Below, piece by piece: positions 42,929 through 53,274 of a DNA stretch of 64,000 nt; position 1 is the stretch's first letter, and each line of letters opens with the position of its first letter. The DNA is from Rhodococcus sp. HM1 (GTDB lineage Bacteria > Actinomycetota > Actinomycetes > Mycobacteriales > Mycobacteriaceae). The translations under genes and the position numbers were made by a program. The notes below the pieces were generated by a model that was given only the letters and a program-made list of their open reading frames with translations, had not been told where the DNA came from and searched no databases. The stretch spans positions 1 through 64,000 of the forward strand of contig NZ_JALPTB010000003.1 of the NCBI RefSeq assembly GCF_023218075.1, read 5' to 3'.

Positions 42929-44014
42929 ATGAACGAGCTGACTGCCCCGCAGGTGCGTACGGCACCGAAGGTTCTGCTCCACGACCACCTCGACGGTGGC
43001 CTGCGACCGGCGACGATTCTGGACCTCGCCGACGCATGCGGCCACACCCTGCCTGCCGATTCCGAGACCGAGTTGGCCGGATGGTTCCGGCAGTCGGCGG
43101 ACAGCGGTTCGCTGGTGCGGTACCTCGAGACATTCGAGCACACGGTCGCCGTCATGCAGACTGCCGAGGGGCTCGAACGGGTCGCCCGCGAGTGCGTCGA
43201 GGATCTTGCCGCCGACGGCGTCGTCTACGCGGAGGTTCGGTTCGCGCCGGAACAGCACCTCGAGTCCGGCCTGACCCTCGACGAGGTCGTCGAACACGTT
43301 CTCGAGGGGTTCCGGTCGGGGGAGTCCGCGGTCGCGGCGGCTGGCGGCCGGATCCACGTGGGATGTCTGCTCACCGCGATGCGGCACGCGGCGCGGTCGC
43401 GTGAAATCGCCGAACTGGCAGTGCGTTTCCGCGACCGGGGGGTCGCCGGGTTCGACATCGCCGGCGCCGAGGCCGGATATCCGCCCAGCCGGCACCTCGA
43501 CGCCTTCGAGTACATGCGAGCGGCCAACGCGCACTTCACGATTCACGCGGGCGAAGCGTTCGGGCTCCCGTCGATCCACGAGGCCGTCGCGTTCTGCGGC
43601 ACCGACCGGCTCGGTCACGGGGTGCGGATCGTCGACGACATCACCGTCGCCGAGGACGGCACCGCGTCGCTCGGTCTGTTGGCGAATTACGTGCGGGACA
43701 AGAGGATTCCGCTCGAGCTCTGCCCCAGCTCCAATGTCCAGACCGGCGCGGTGGCCGCGCTCGAGGACCATCCGTTCGATCTGCTCGCGCGGCTGCGGTT
43801 CCGCGTCACCGTCAACACCGACAACCGGCTGATGAGCGACACCACGATGACGAAGGAGATGATGCGCCTGGTCGAGACGTTCGGCTACGGCTGGGTCGAT
43901 CTCGAACGGTTCACCATCAACGCCATGAAATCGGCGTTCCTGCCGTTCGATCAGCGGCTCGAGCTGATCGACGACGTCATCAAGCCCGGCTACGCGGTGT
44001 TGATAGGCGCGTAG
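42929..44014 (+). CDS. add: Adenosine deaminase
   Basis: A 361-residue zinc amidohydrolase converting adenosine and deoxyadenosine to inosine forms. Metal and catalytic motifs: [11 protein letters not shown] (usually LHxHLDG), HAGEAFG (Glu), GHGVRI (His) and [18 protein letters not shown] (Asp). Third gene of the salvage operon, 17 bases after deoA, closed by a strong hairpin. Confidence 0.95.
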   Translation: MNELTAPQVRTAPKVLLHDHLDGGLRPATILDLADACGHTLPADSETELAGWFRQSADSGSLVRYLETFEHTVAVMQTAEGLERVARECVEDLAADGVVYAEVRFAPEQHLESGLTLDEVVEHVLEGFRSGESAVAAAGGRIHVGCLLTAMRHAARSREIAELAVRFRDRGVAGFDIAGAEAGYPPSRHLDAFEYMRAANAHFTIHAGEAFGLPSIHEAVAFCGTDRLGHGVRIVDDITVAEDGTASLGLLANYVRDKRIPLELCPSSNVQTGAVAALEDHPFDLLARLRFRVTVNTDNRLMSDTTMTKEMMRLVETFGYGWVDLERFTINAMKSAFLPFDQRLELIDDVIKPGYAVLIGA

Positions 44015-44018
44015 CGCC

Positions 44019-44062
44019 CGGTGTGCCTTTGTGGCGGTGGGAGCCGCCACAAAGGCACACCG
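44019..44062. terminator. Bidirectional hairpin terminator after add
   Basis: A perfect 19-bp stem CGGTGTGCCTTTGTGGCGG with its complement and a TGGGAG loop, starting five bases after the add stop and 14 bases before the end of the convergent gene. No T-run. Confidence 0.75.
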
Positions 44063-44075
44063 GCGGCGGAGCCGC

Positions 44076-45314
44076 CTAGTGCTTGCGGAGTCGTGCCTCG
44101 AACTCGCGCTCGAGTTCGCGCCACGCCGCGACCTCGGCGTCGAACGGCGCGCTCGGGGCCAGGCGGCTCGTATCGGGCTCGAGCACGTAGTTGACGAACC
44201 AGCCCAGCTCGGTGGAACCGGCGAGCGCGGCGTCGGTGGAGTCGTCGCCGGCGTAGTTCGCGGCATCGGTGAACAACTCGACCGCGAGTTCCAGCTGGTC
44301 CGGGTCCACTGCGTCGACGCCCGCCGCGATGTCGTCGGCGATGCCGGTGAGCACGTACACGTTGTCGTCGCTCACCTCGATCTCGAGCGAACCGTCGGTC
44401 GCTGCGAGACGGATCTCGTCGTAGGTGCTCACTGTCGCGAGATCGTGGTCGTGACGGTCGGCCAGGTAGCGGGCGAGCGCACGCTCGGAACCGAATACCG
44501 AGATCAGGCCGTCTTTGCCGAGGAACAGCGCGTCGTCGTCCAGGTAGCACCGCAGGGTGAACCATGTGCCTTCGCTCGTGATGATCTTGATCGGGTCGAT
44601 GCCGACCTCGCCCCAGAAGTCGTCGACGAGTTCCTCGTCCTCGTCTTCGTCCACGAACTCGTATTCCTCGTCGTCTTCGCCCTCGACGGTGTCGTCGGCC
44701 TCGACGACGTTCTCCTCCGCAGCGACGAGTTCGGACTCGATCTCCGCGACGATCGCGGAGTCGACGTCGGGGGTCGTGACGACGGCGTCGATCGCGTCGA
44801 TGACGTCGTCCCAGTCCTCGGCGACCGCGGTGCCGACCTGGTTCCACAGGTCCTCGCCGTCGGCACCTTCGAACGCGCTCGCGCCGTGCTGCAGCAGTGT
44901 CGCGATCTCGGGCCGGTCGACGAACTTCGTCACCGCCTCGAGGTCGCACACCTCGCCCAGGCTGCGGACGACGTCGAAGGTGTCCTGGAGCTGGGCGACG
45001 ATCTCCGGGTCGACGTCCTCGGCGACGAGTTCGGGCACCCCGACGATGTCGAACCGATAGGCGTCGTCGGGCTCGAACTCGACGGCCGCGAGCTTCACGA
45101 CGACCGGCCAGGTGGGGTGCTCGACGAGATCGTTGTCGGTGTCGGAGCGGACGAACGCGACCAGTTCGGCGACACCGGGGAATCCGTACAGATCGTCCCC
45201 ACGGCCGAGGAACGCCTGCCATTCCTCGCCGTCCTCGCGCCACCGGGGCACCCACAGGGTGACGAGGTTGTCGTCGGTGAGACCGAGCTCGATCGGGACG
45301 ATGTCTCCAGCCAT
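44076..45314 (-). CDS. Conserved acidic protein (Rv3311-like), function unknown
   Basis: A 412-residue cytosolic protein without signal peptide or membrane segment. It occupies the position of Rv3311 beside add, and similar proteins appear in this spot in Mycobacteriales. A strongly acidic low-complexity segment (about residues 199-233, with runs of Glu and Asp) splits it into an N-terminal part and a C-terminal part (TWFTLRCYLDDDALFLGKDGLISVFGSERALARYLADR, then a satD-like ELGWFVNYVLEP). The ATG at 45314 gives MAGDIVPIELG; longer frames upstream read into the YbaB region. Function unknown; some annotations say primosomal protein, which I cannot support. Confidence 0.7.
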   Translation of the reverse strand: MAGDIVPIELGLTDDNLVTLWVPRWREDGEEWQAFLGRGDDLYGFPGVAELVAFVRSDTDNDLVEHPTWPVVVKLAAVEFEPDDAYRFDIVGVPELVAEDVDPEIVAQLQDTFDVVRSLGEVCDLEAVTKFVDRPEIATLLQHGASAFEGADGEDLWNQVGTAVAEDWDDVIDAIDAVVTTPDVDSAIVAEIESELVAAEENVVEADDTVEGEDDEEYEFVDEDEDEELVDDFWGEVGIDPIKIITSEGTWFTLRCYLDDDALFLGKDGLISVFGSERALARYLADRHDHDLATVSTYDEIRLAATDGSLEIEVSDDNVYVLTGIADDIAAGVDAVDPDQLELAVELFTDAANYAGDDSTDAALAGSTELGWFVNYVLEPDTSRLAPSAPFDAEVAAWRELEREFEARLRKH

Positions 45315-45373
45315 GGCGGGAAGCCTAGCCACCTCGCGCCCGAAGACATAGCCGGGAGTGGACGAGACCGTCA

Positions 45374-45673
45374 TCACCGGAACGACTCGCGAAGATCCGA
45401 CAGCAGCCGGTCGCGTTTCCGGGCTGCGATCCGCGCCGCCTCGTGCGCGGTCGCGAGGATCGCCGCGGACAATTCGGCGGCCTCGAGCCGGCACGCCGAC
45501 TCCGCCAGATGCAGCGCGATCATGCCGCCTCCGCCGTCGACCTGTACCCACACCCGGCCATCCACGCTCATCGCTTCCGCCGTCACCTCGCCGAGCCCGG
45601 CCATCACGTCCTCGAGCATGCCCAGCCTTTCCCGAGCCCGTTCGACGATCTCGTCGACGCGGTGCCCGCTCAC
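45374..45673 (-). CDS. YbaB/EbfC-like small protein, ESX-associated operon
   Basis: A 99-residue protein with the YbaB/EbfC outline: N-terminal helix (VDEIVERARERLGMLEDVMAGL), central strands (AEAMSVDGRVWVQVDGGGGMIALHL) and C-terminal helix (ELSAAILATAHEAARIAARKRDRLL). YbaB proteins bind DNA, but in actinobacteria short relatives also accompany type VII secretion genes. The GTG start overlaps the preceding stop (GTGA). Last gene of a four-gene leftward operon. Confidence 0.6.
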   Translation of the reverse strand: MSGHRVDEIVERARERLGMLEDVMAGLGEVTAEAMSVDGRVWVQVDGGGGMIALHLAESACRLEAAELSAAILATAHEAARIAARKRDRLLSDLRESFR

Positions 45674-45990
45674 ACCGACCTCAGCCAGGACGTGGGTTGC
45701 CGCTGCTCGTCGTCGTCCTGCTGGACGCGCGCCACCTCGTCCCGGGTGGGCAGGCCCATCCGGTCCAGCAGGGCGTCCGGCATGCCCTGGGCAGCGAGCT
45801 CGCCGCGGCGCAGCGCGGCGGCCTCGAGGGTCGCGCGGCGGCTGAGCGCGAGGATCTGCCCGGCCAGGTGCCCGGCCCCGTGGCGCAGTTCGCGGGGATC
45901 GATGTGCAGCTCGACCGGCACCCCCTGGTCGGTTGCGCGCACCGAGACGGTGCCTGCCGCATTGGCGGCGGTTGCTGTCGTGATGTTCAT
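45670..45990 (-). CDS. Small ESX-operon protein with YbaB-like features
   Basis: A 106-residue protein beginning MNITTATAANAAGTVSVRATDQGVPVELHIDPRELRHGAGHLAGQILALSRRATLEAAAL, which looks like a short beta-hairpin followed by a helix, as in the C-terminal half of YbaB-like proteins. The tail is charged (QQDDDEQRQ). I do not recognise a characterised family. Sits 38 bases after the NlpC/P60 gene. Confidence 0.55.
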   Translation of the reverse strand: MNITTATAANAAGTVSVRATDQGVPVELHIDPRELRHGAGHLAGQILALSRRATLEAAALRRGELAAQGMPDALLDRMGLPTRDEVARVQQDDDEQRQPTSWLRSV

Positions 45991-46028
45991 ATCCGGTTGG
46001 ACGCACCCGATCGCCGGCCGGTTCCCTC

Positions 46029-47024
46029 TCATCCGGTGGGCCGGTAGAACCCTTCGAAGGCCATGCCGCTGTTGCCGGTGCGGATCGGGGTGACGGCGAC
46101 GGGATCGCCAGCTTCCACCATGAGGCCGTTGCCGATCACCATCGCGACGTGCCCGTCCCAGACGGCCAGGTCGCCGGGCAGGACCGAGTCCGGAGCGACC
46201 GGCGTCCCGATGTCCTGCTGCTGGGCCAGCCGGGGAAGCTCGACACCGGCCTGGCCGTAGGCCCACTGGGTCAGCCCGCTGCAGTCGAGTCCCTGTCCCG
46301 GGGTGGTTCCGCCCCACACGTACGGGGTGCCCTGCTGGGACAGCGCATGACGCACCGCCGCGGCGGCCGTGGCGTTGGGTGCGGTGGCGACGCTGCCGTC
46401 GGGCAGGCGCACCGCGCAGTCCGACGCCGATCCCGGCCCGAGGCCCCCGTCGTCGTAGAACGCGCGGCTGTCGCCGGAACCGGGATCGGTTTCGGACGGT
46501 CCCGCTCCCGTGGGGGGCGGCGTCTCCGGCAGCAGGGCGGTGAGCCGGTCGGTGTGCTGTGCCAGTTCGGACGTGACCCGGGCGAGTACGTCGAGGCCTG
46601 CCGCGAGATGTTCGAGTGCGGCAGCGAGCATCAGCAGCTGGCCCTGGGGCAGCGCGAGCGCGGGTTCGAGGCTGCGGGCGATGGAACCGAACGAGTCGAC
46701 GATGCGGGCGATCTCGACGGCGCCGCCGAGGACCGTCGCGGTGCCGTCCACCGCGACCGCGGCGATCTCCATGCCGCGGTCGGCGGCGGCCAGCGTGTCG
46801 GCGAGTACCTGCTCGGCGCTGCGGACCGCGGTGTCCGCCGCGGTACCGGTCCAGTCCCACACCAGTTCGGTGAGCGCGGCGCGGCCGACGGCGTGCACGT
46901 CCTCCGCGATCGCGGTCCCCGCCCGCAACGCCGCGGCCGGATCGATCGCGGGTGCGGTGCCGGAGCCGAATGCGGTGAGCAGATCCGCCAGCGGAGCCGC
47001 GAGCAGATCGGCCCCGATGGTCAT
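46029..47024 (-). CDS. WXG100-like protein fused to an NlpC/P60 peptidase
   Basis: A 331-residue protein. The N-terminal ~165 residues are helical with a WTG turn (residues 58-60), like WXG100/ESX substrates; a Pro/Gly/Ser linker follows (about 168-200). The C-terminal domain is NlpC/P60: [19 protein letters not shown] (catalytic Cys248), [16 protein letters not shown] (His292). Such peptidases cut peptidoglycan stem peptides. There is no Sec signal, so export through a type VII system is a reasonable inference. ATGA overlap with the EspC-like gene. Confidence 0.8.
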   Translation of the reverse strand: MTIGADLLAAPLADLLTAFGSGTAPAIDPAAALRAGTAIAEDVHAVGRAALTELVWDWTGTAADTAVRSAEQVLADTLAAADRGMEIAAVAVDGTATVLGGAVEIARIVDSFGSIARSLEPALALPQGQLLMLAAALEHLAAGLDVLARVTSELAQHTDRLTALLPETPPPTGAGPSETDPGSGDSRAFYDDGGLGPGSASDCAVRLPDGSVATAPNATAAAAVRHALSQQGTPYVWGGTTPGQGLDCSGLTQWAYGQAGVELPRLAQQQDIGTPVAPDSVLPGDLAVWDGHVAMVIGNGLMVEAGDPVAVTPIRTGNSGMAFEGFYRPTG

Positions 47025-47344
47025 CGTCGCGCTCCCGCCTCGGGCGTGCCTGCGGACTGCAGACCCGTGGACCACTCGGCCTCGCGGTTCTCGTAGCCCG
47101 CTGCGGTCGCGGCGGCGACCACGGACATGCCGTCGAGTGCGGTCACGAGGCGGGACACGTGCTCTTCGTGCGCGCGATGCGCCGTGACCAGGGCCGCGAC
47201 GAATCCTGTTCCGATCGGGCCGAGCCCGGTGTCCAGTTGTTCGGGGGCTGCGCCCCGGATCTCGTCGACCGCGCCGCGCATTCGTTCGGCCAGGTCTCCC
47301 GCCGTACCGCCGAACGCTGCGATGGTCTCCGGGCGTACCTGCAC
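47021..47344 (-). CDS. EspC-like ESX secretion-associated protein
   Basis: A 107-residue protein with the PF10824-like pattern: [31 protein letters not shown], then a second helix [44 protein letters not shown]. EspC-type proteins are small helical hairpins co-secreted by ESX systems. I chose the GTG at 47344 (ahead of VRPETI); a GTG at 47371 would add nine residues. First gene of the operon, and coupled to the WXG-NlpC/P60 protein. Confidence 0.7.
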   Translation of the reverse strand: MQVRPETIAAFGGTAGDLAERMRGAVDEIRGAAPEQLDTGLGPIGTGFVAALVTAHRAHEEHVSRLVTALDGMSVVAAATAAGYENREAEWSTGLQSAGTPEAGARR

Positions 47345-47461
47345 ACCGTCCTGCCGAAACTCGCCTCTCACGCCTCACGCCCCTCGATGTCGGATCGAAT
47401 CGCTCTCGACGGGTTCGACGCATTCGGGCGGCGGCCGGTTCCACCGTTCTATCCTTCGGGC

Positions 47462-48085
47462 ATGGATCCGCTCGTCGTCGATCATCCGCTCGCTGCCTCG
47501 CTCCTCACGATCCTGCGCGATGAGCGCAGCGACAACGCCGCCTTCCGGCATGCACTGAGCCGGCTCACCCAGATGCTCGTGTACGAGGCGGTCAGGGACG
47601 CGCCGATCGAGCAGTTCGAGGTGCGCACGCCGATCACGACAACCACGGGGGTGCGGCTGAAGCAACCGCCACTTCTGGTCCCGGTTCTGCGGGCCGGTCT
47701 GGGCATGGTCGATCAGGCGCACGCGCTGATCCCGCAGGCGCAGGTCGGTTTCGTCGGGCTGGCGCGCGACGAGAAGACGTTCGAGCCGGTGCCCTATCTC
47801 GAGTCCCTCCCCGCCGATCTGTCCAGGCTGCCGGTGTTCGTGCTGGATCCGATGCTGGCGACCGGTGGGTCGATGGTGCACACGATCGAGCTCCTCGTGT
47901 CCCGCGGCGCGACCGACATCACCGCGGTGTGTGTGGTGGCGGCGCCGCAGGGTGTCGAGGCACTCGCGGCGTGCGGGCACCCGGTGCGGTTGGTGACCGC
48001 CACGATCGACGAAGGCCTGAACGAGAACAAGTACATCGTTCCAGGCCTCGGCGACGCGGGCGACCGTCAATTCGGGCCGCGATAA
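47462..48085 (+). CDS. upp: Uracil phosphoribosyltransferase
   Basis: A 207-residue salvage enzyme making UMP from uracil and PRPP. PRPP-binding loop [17 protein letters not shown], uracil-site [21 protein letters not shown] at the C-terminus, and [13 protein letters not shown]. The ATG at 47462 gives the usual length of 207. Confidence 0.95.
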   Translation: MDPLVVDHPLAASLLTILRDERSDNAAFRHALSRLTQMLVYEAVRDAPIEQFEVRTPITTTTGVRLKQPPLLVPVLRAGLGMVDQAHALIPQAQVGFVGLARDEKTFEPVPYLESLPADLSRLPVFVLDPMLATGGSMVHTIELLVSRGATDITAVCVVAAPQGVEALAACGHPVRLVTATIDEGLNENKYIVPGLGDAGDRQFGPR

Positions 48086-48301
48086 CGGCCATCGCCTACT
48101 CTTCGAAACACGCAGCCGAATCGTGACATCGATGTCCATTTTGGTGCTTATGGTGCACATGGGGCTGCTGAGACGCTGTTCGTGCGCTGATCCGTTACCA
48201 ACTCTTCACGATCTTCCTCACGAAATCGCTTGCGGCTCATTACTCTGAGGCGTGCATCACGATCGCTTCACTGTCATCAGTTCGTGAAATGGGGAAACGC
48301 G

Positions 48302-49000
48302 ATGGTCCGCAATTCCGTAACGAAATCCCGCCGGCGATTCCGGGTAGCAGCACTGGGGGTGGCTGCCGCCGCGTTCGTGGCGATGGTCAACCCGGGCGCC
48401 GCAGGAGCCGCAGTCGACAACGCCCGGTCGATGCCGCTCGACGGCGGCGCCACGATCGAAGTCCTGCAGGCGGACACGTCGATCCAGTCCGTCCCGCCGC
48501 TCGACAGCTCACCGTTGAGCGTCGAGTTCTTCAGCGACGGTGTTGCCGCCGTCAAGATCACCGGTCCGGGAGCGGATGCGTTCACCGGTACCAAGCTCAC
48601 CCTCGGCTATCAGATCGGCTATCCGGTCGCGCTGCCCGGCGCGATCGTGCACCTCTTCACCCCGAGCCTGGATTGGGGGGTGGGGAACAACGTCAATCTC
48701 GGCTTCGGCGATCTGCTCGGCGACCCTGTCATCGGCCTGGATCTGGGTGCCAATGCGCAGCTCGGAGGCCGGATCATCCCCGAGCACGAGTTCGAGATCG
48801 AACTCGAACCCGGCGGCATCACCGAGGTGCCGATCGTCGAGGGTCTGACCTTCGACGGCAGCGCGGTCACCGTTCGAATCGCCGGTGTGCACGGTTCCGT
48901 CTCCGGGGCGATCGGCCCGGTCACCGTCCGGCCGTTCGCGAAGGCGACCACCTCGAAGGGTGACACCGTCGTCACCTACGGTGTGCCGCAGCGGGTCTGA
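48302..49000 (+). CDS. MspA-family porin
   Basis: A 232-residue precursor with a signal peptide (FRVAALGVAAAAFVAMVNPGAAGAA, cleavage near residue 37). The mature ~195 residues show the MspA pattern: TGTKLTLGYQIGYPV, PSLDWGVGNNVNLGFGDLLG, IGLDLGANAQLGGRIIPEHEFEIELEPGGITEVPI. MspA porins form octameric channels through the mycolic-acid outer membrane and let small hydrophilic nutrients in. Stands alone, with a 216-base upstream gap in which I see no other gene. Confidence 0.85.
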   Translation: MVRNSVTKSRRRFRVAALGVAAAAFVAMVNPGAAGAAVDNARSMPLDGGATIEVLQADTSIQSVPPLDSSPLSVEFFSDGVAAVKITGPGADAFTGTKLTLGYQIGYPVALPGAIVHLFTPSLDWGVGNNVNLGFGDLLGDPVIGLDLGANAQLGGRIIPEHEFEIELEPGGITEVPIVEGLTFDGSAVTVRIAGVHGSVSGAIGPVTVRPFAKATTSKGDTVVTYGVPQRV

Positions 49001-49010
49001 CGACCCAGGA

Positions 49011-50501
49011 TCAACCGGCCATCCCGGAAGCCCACACGCGCAGCGCCGCCAGCTTGCTGGTGGCGCTGCCGTGGTTTCCATCCACCGCGACCGCCTGCAG
49101 GTAGCACTTGAGCTTCGGTTCGGTGCCGGACGGCCGGACGACGACGCGGACCGACGCGCCCTCGAACACGAGCGCGTCGGTCCGCAGTCGTGTCTCCGCC
49201 CGGGCGAGATCGGTCACGGTGACCGCCTCGCCCGCGAGTTCGTCCGGCGGCGTGGCCCGCAGTGATGCCATGAGCCGGTCGATCCGCGTGAGGTCGGCGA
49301 CCCGGATCGAGACCTGATCGGTCAGGTGCACGCCGAACTCGGCGTACAGATCGTCGAGCGCGTCGAGCAGCGTGCGACCACGCGTCTTCAGGTCTGCCAC
49401 ATAATCCGCGACGACGACCGCCGTCGCGATGCCGTCCTTGTCGCGCACCGCGTCCGGGTCGACGCAGTGGCCGATCGCCTCCTCGTACGCGTAGACCAGA
49501 CCCTCGCCGGCGCGGGCCAGCCACTTGAAGCCGGTGAGGGTCTGCGCGAAGCGGGCGCCGCGCGCGGCGGCGACCTTCCCGAGCAACGTGGACGACACGA
49601 TCGTGGTCGCCACCAGCGATTCCGGGCGCGCTCCCGCGAGGATGTGATCGCCGAGCAGCACACCGGTCTCATCGCCGCGCAGCATCCGCCAGCCCTCGAC
49701 GGCGTGCCGTCGCGAGTCGCTGCCCGCCGGCACCCCCACCGCGCAGCGGTCGGCGTCCGGGTCGAGCGCAAGTGCGACGTCCGCGCCGACGTCCTCGGCG
49801 AGCGCCAGCAGCGCGTCGGTGGCACCGGGCTCCTCGGGGTTCGGGAACGCCACGGTGGGGAACGCGGGGTCCGGCGCGAACTGGGACGCGACGACGTGCA
49901 CGTCGGTGAACCCGGCCTGCCGCAACGCCGCGACCGCGGTCTCGCCGCCGACGCCGTGCAGCGCGGTGAGTGCGATCCGCACGTTCCGGTGTGGCGACCG
50001 CGGCAGCGTCGCGACCCGCGCGAGGTATCTCTCGACGAGGTCGCCGCCCGAGGGTTTCACGGGCGTACGAGGCACCACGCCGCCGACCGCGTCGATCGCC
50101 GCTTCGATCTCGCGGTCCGCGGGGGAGACCAGCTGGGCACCGCCGGTGACATACACCTTGTAGCCGTTGTCGGCGGCGGGATTGTGCGACGCGGTGATCT
50201 GCACCCCGGCGACGGCACCGAGCGCGCGCACCGCGAACGCGGTGACCGGCGTCGGCAGCGGGCGGGGGAGCGCGACCACGTCGAATCCTGCCGCGGCGAG
50301 CACCTCCGTTGCCGCGGTGAAGAATTCGGCGGATCCCGTGCGGGCGTCGCGGCCGACGACGACGGTACCGCCGCCGTGCCCCTGCGCGTCGAGCCAGGCC
50401 GCGAGCCCGGCGGTCGTGCGCTCGACGACCGGCACGTTCATGCAGTCCGGGCCGTCGCCGACCGGTCCCCGCAATCCCGCGGTCCCGAAGCGCAGGCTCA
50501 C
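49011..50501 (-). CDS. pmmB: Phosphosugar mutase (phosphomannomutase/phosphoglucomutase, PmmB-like)
   Basis: A 496-residue alpha-D-phosphohexomutase, possibly acting on phosphopentoses in nucleoside salvage given its neighbours. Active-site phosphoserine loop [17 protein letters not shown], metal loop [11 protein letters not shown], sugar loop [25 protein letters not shown], and phosphate loop [14 protein letters not shown]. The GTG at 50501 overlaps the deoD stop (GTGA), so the two are co-translated. Confidence 0.88.
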   Translation of the reverse strand: MSLRFGTAGLRGPVGDGPDCMNVPVVERTTAGLAAWLDAQGHGGGTVVVGRDARTGSAEFFTAATEVLAAAGFDVVALPRPLPTPVTAFAVRALGAVAGVQITASHNPAADNGYKVYVTGGAQLVSPADREIEAAIDAVGGVVPRTPVKPSGGDLVERYLARVATLPRSPHRNVRIALTALHGVGGETAVAALRQAGFTDVHVVASQFAPDPAFPTVAFPNPEEPGATDALLALAEDVGADVALALDPDADRCAVGVPAGSDSRRHAVEGWRMLRGDETGVLLGDHILAGARPESLVATTIVSSTLLGKVAAARGARFAQTLTGFKWLARAGEGLVYAYEEAIGHCVDPDAVRDKDGIATAVVVADYVADLKTRGRTLLDALDDLYAEFGVHLTDQVSIRVADLTRIDRLMASLRATPPDELAGEAVTVTDLARAETRLRTDALVFEGASVRVVVRPSGTEPKLKCYLQAVAVDGNHGSATSKLAALRVWASGMAG

Positions 50502-51310
50502 AGCCGCGCCGCCAGTTCGCGCAGCAGATCGCCCATGCGGCGGGCCGCGGCCTGCCCTGCGGCCAGGACCTCGGCGTGGTCGAGGTGCTCACCGGTGACG
50601 CCCGCGGCCGCGTTGGTCACGAGCGAGATGCCGAGCACGCGTGCTCCCGCGGCGCGCGCGGCGATCGTCTCGTGCACCGTGGACATGCCGACGAGGTCGG
50701 CGCCGAGGGTGCGCAGCATCCGGATCTCGGCCGGCGTCTCGTAGTGCGGGCCGGGCAGACCCGCGTACACCCCCTCCGCGAGCGAGGGGTCGATCTCGCG
50801 GGCGAGGCTGCGCAGGTCGGCGGAGTAGGCGTCGACGAGATCGACGAACTGGGCGCCGACCAGTGGCGACCGGCCGGTGAGATTGAGGTGGTCGGAGATG
50901 AGCACGGGTTCGCCGACCTTCAGATCCGGGCGGATGCCGCCGGCGGCGTTGGTGAGGATCACGGTGCGGGCGCCGGCCGCGACGGCGGTGCGCACCGGAT
51001 GCACGACGCGGCTGAGGTCGTGGCCCTCGTAGGCGTGGATGCGCCCGGCCAGCAACAGCACCGGGGTCCGTCCGACGGTCATCGAATGGACGGTTCCGGG
51101 ATGACCGGCCGCGGTCGGCGGGGTGAAGCCGGGCAGGTCGTTCATGGGTACGTCCGCGACGGTCGGCCCGAACCGTTCGACGGCGGCGCGCCATCCCGAG
51201 CCGAGCACCACGGCGACCGGGTGGGCGGCCACTCCGGTGCGCTCGGCGAGGACGGCGGCGGCCCGTCCGGCTTCGGCGGGGGGATCGAGGATGGCGTCGG
51301 CTGCTCCCAT
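50498..51310 (-). CDS. deoD: Purine nucleoside phosphorylase
   Basis: A 270-residue trimeric-type PNP splitting (deoxy)inosine and (deoxy)guanosine with phosphate. [11 protein letters not shown] (phosphate Ser), [37 protein letters not shown] and [25 protein letters not shown] are present. The ATG at 51310 begins MGAADAIL. Coupled to pmmB, as Rv3307-Rv3308 in M. tuberculosis from memory. Confidence 0.93.
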   Translation of the reverse strand: MGAADAILDPPAEAGRAAAVLAERTGVAAHPVAVVLGSGWRAAVERFGPTVADVPMNDLPGFTPPTAAGHPGTVHSMTVGRTPVLLLAGRIHAYEGHDLSRVVHPVRTAVAAGARTVILTNAAGGIRPDLKVGEPVLISDHLNLTGRSPLVGAQFVDLVDAYSADLRSLAREIDPSLAEGVYAGLPGPHYETPAEIRMLRTLGADLVGMSTVHETIAARAAGARVLGISLVTNAAAGVTGEHLDHAEVLAAGQAAARRMGDLLRELAARL

Positions 51311-51376
51311 GGCGCATGACCCTAGTGCCAACCTGCTTGTTACTCGCGAGTAGCTATTGGGTCTATCCTCGTGTCC

Positions 51377-52075
51377 ATGCCTTATCTCGAACGTGACGGC
51401 GACGTCTTCGTCCTGTACCTCGGCGACCGGGACCGGGAGGTCGACGAGAACCGCTTCCATCCCGACCGGCTGGCCGAGATCGGTGCGCTGCTCGACGAGG
51501 TGGAGGCGCACGACGGTCCCGCCGCACTCGTGACCGCCGCGACCGGAAAATTCTGGAGCAACGGCCTCGACACCGACTGGATCTTCGGGAATCTGCCCGA
51601 CCTGCCCGGCTATCTCGACACCGTGCACGCGCTGTACGTGCGGATGCTGACCTTCCCCGCCGCGACCGTCGCCGCGATCCAGGGCCATGCGTTCGGCGCC
51701 GGCGCGATGCTCGCCCTCACCCACGACTTCGCGGTGATGCGCGCCGACCGCGGCTTCTGGTGCCTGCCCGAGGTGCAGCTCGGTATGCCGTTCACCGTCG
51801 GCATGTCCGCGCTGCTGCGCACCCGGCTGACCCCGGCCACCGCGGTCGAGGCCGTCACCACGAGCCGCCGTTACGGAGGCTCCGACGCGCTGGCCGCCGG
51901 GATCGTCGCGCAGGCCGTCGACGGGGACGCGGTCCTGGCCGCGGCGGTCGAGCGGGCGGCGGGACTGACCTCGACCCGTGGCGCGAACCTCGGCGTCGTC
52001 AAACGGGGCCTGCACGCGCCCCTCGTCGCCGCACTCGAGACGAAGACCGACGAGTCGAACTTCCGCTTCGGCTGA
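51377..52075 (+). CDS. Enoyl-CoA hydratase/isomerase family protein (short)
   Basis: A 232-residue crotonase-fold protein, close in type to eukaryotic delta3,delta2-enoyl-CoA isomerase-like proteins (PECI/ECI). Oxyanion segments [17 protein letters not shown] and [34 protein letters not shown] holds a candidate Glu. Short C-terminus. Substrate unknown. The ATG at 51377 follows a weak upstream GTG option at 51371. Confidence 0.78.
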   Translation: MPYLERDGDVFVLYLGDRDREVDENRFHPDRLAEIGALLDEVEAHDGPAALVTAATGKFWSNGLDTDWIFGNLPDLPGYLDTVHALYVRMLTFPAATVAAIQGHAFGAGAMLALTHDFAVMRADRGFWCLPEVQLGMPFTVGMSALLRTRLTPATAVEAVTTSRRYGGSDALAAGIVAQAVDGDAVLAAAVERAAGLTSTRGANLGVVKRGLHAPLVAALETKTDESNFRFG

Positions 52076-52113
52076 CCGTTGGACCGGGCGGTCGGCATGA
52101 CAGACTGGACGAT

Positions 52114-53274
52114 GTGACGACCGAAGCGGACAGGGTGATCGAGGCGGCGTCCGACGAGCTCATCGCCCTCTCGCATTCGATCCACGCGGAACCGGAACTC
52201 GCGTTCGACGAGCACCACAGTGCCGCAAAGGTCGTCGAGGTCCTGCGCGCCGCGGGATTCGAGATCCGCACGGGGATCGCCGATCTCCCGACCGCGTTCG
52301 ACGCCCGCTTCGGCAGCGGCGAACTCGTCGTCGGAATCTGCGCCGAGTACGACGCGCTGCCCGGAATCGGTCACGCCTGCGGGCACAACATCATCGCCGC
52401 CGCTGCCGTCGGTGCCGGTCTCGGTCTCGCGTCCGTCGCCGATGCCCTGGGAGTCACCGTGCGGGTCATCGGAACCCCCGCCGAGGAGACCGGCGGGGGC
52501 AAGGTGCTCATGCTCGAGCGCGGGGTGTTCGACGACGTCGCCGCGGCGATGATGGTGCATCCGGGTCCCTTCGACATCACCGGTGCGACCTCCCTCGCGC
52601 TGGCGGACATCGCCGTCAGCTACGAAGGACGCGAGGCGCACGCGTCGGCGGCACCCGAGTACGGACGCAACGCCGCCGACGCCGCGACCGTCGCCCAGGT
52701 CGCGATCGGGTTGCTGCGTCAGCACCTCCTGCCGGGCCAGCAGATCCACGGCATCGTCAGCGACGGCGGCACGGCCCCGAACATCGTGCCCGCGCACACC
52801 GAGTTGCTGTACTACCTGCGCGCGACGACCGCGGAGTCGCTCGCCGACCTGTCCGAACGGGCCGGGAACTGCTTCGCGGCAGGGGCGCTCGCCGCCGGCT
52901 GCACCCACCGGATCCGGACGGTGTCACCCACCTACACCGAACTCACTCCCGACCCGTGGCTCGTACAGGCATATCGTGAGGTGATCATCGGCATGGGACG
53001 GGCGCCGCTGCCCGTCGAAGAGGAAGGATCGCGCCCGCTGGGCAGCACGGACATGGGAAACGTGACGAATGTTGTGCCGGGTATCCATCCGGTCATCGGA
53101 CTCGATTCGGGTGGTGCGGTCACGCACCAGGCTGCTTTCGCGGCGGCGTGTATCACCGAGTCCGCGGATCGGGCGGTGCTCGACGGAGCCCGGGCGCTCG
53201 CGGCGACCGCGGCCCGCGTCGCGTCCGATGCCGGTCAGCGTGATCGCCTCCTCGAAGGGGTCGCGCGCCGATGA
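52114..53274 (+). CDS. amiB1: M20 family amidohydrolase (AmiB1-like)
   Basis: A 386-residue M20D metallopeptidase-like amidohydrolase, related to aminoacylases and p-aminobenzoyl-glutamate hydrolase. Metal-site motifs: [17 protein letters not shown] (Asp, His/Cys), [15 protein letters not shown] (Glu-Glu), HPGPFDIT (His) and [13 protein letters not shown] (terminal site). Starts at GTG and overlaps amiA1 by ATGA. The pair sits at the place of Rv3306c-Rv3305c. Natural substrate unknown. Confidence 0.85.
   Translation: MTTEADRVIEAASDELIALSHSIHAEPELAFDEHHSAAKVVEVLRAAGFEIRTGIADLPTAFDARFGSGELVVGICAEYDALPGIGHACGHNIIAAAAVGAGLGLASVADALGVTVRVIGTPAEETGGGKVLMLERGVFDDVAAAMMVHPGPFDITGATSLALADIAVSYEGREAHASAAPEYGRNAADAATVAQVAIGLLRQHLLPGQQIHGIVSDGGTAPNIVPAHTELLYYLRATTAESLADLSERAGNCFAAGALAAGCTHRIRTVSPTYTELTPDPWLVQAYREVIIGMGRAPLPVEEEGSRPLGSTDMGNVTNVVPGIHPVIGLDSGGAVTHQAAFAAACITESADRAVLDGARALAATAARVASDAGQRDRLLEGVARR

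Noticed and set aside
49040-49068. Hairpin AGCGCC-rich stem near the MspA and pmmB ends considered as a terminator
   Set aside because: It lies inside the pmmB coding region, has no T-run in either direction, and inverted repeats of this size are common in 68-70% GC coding DNA.
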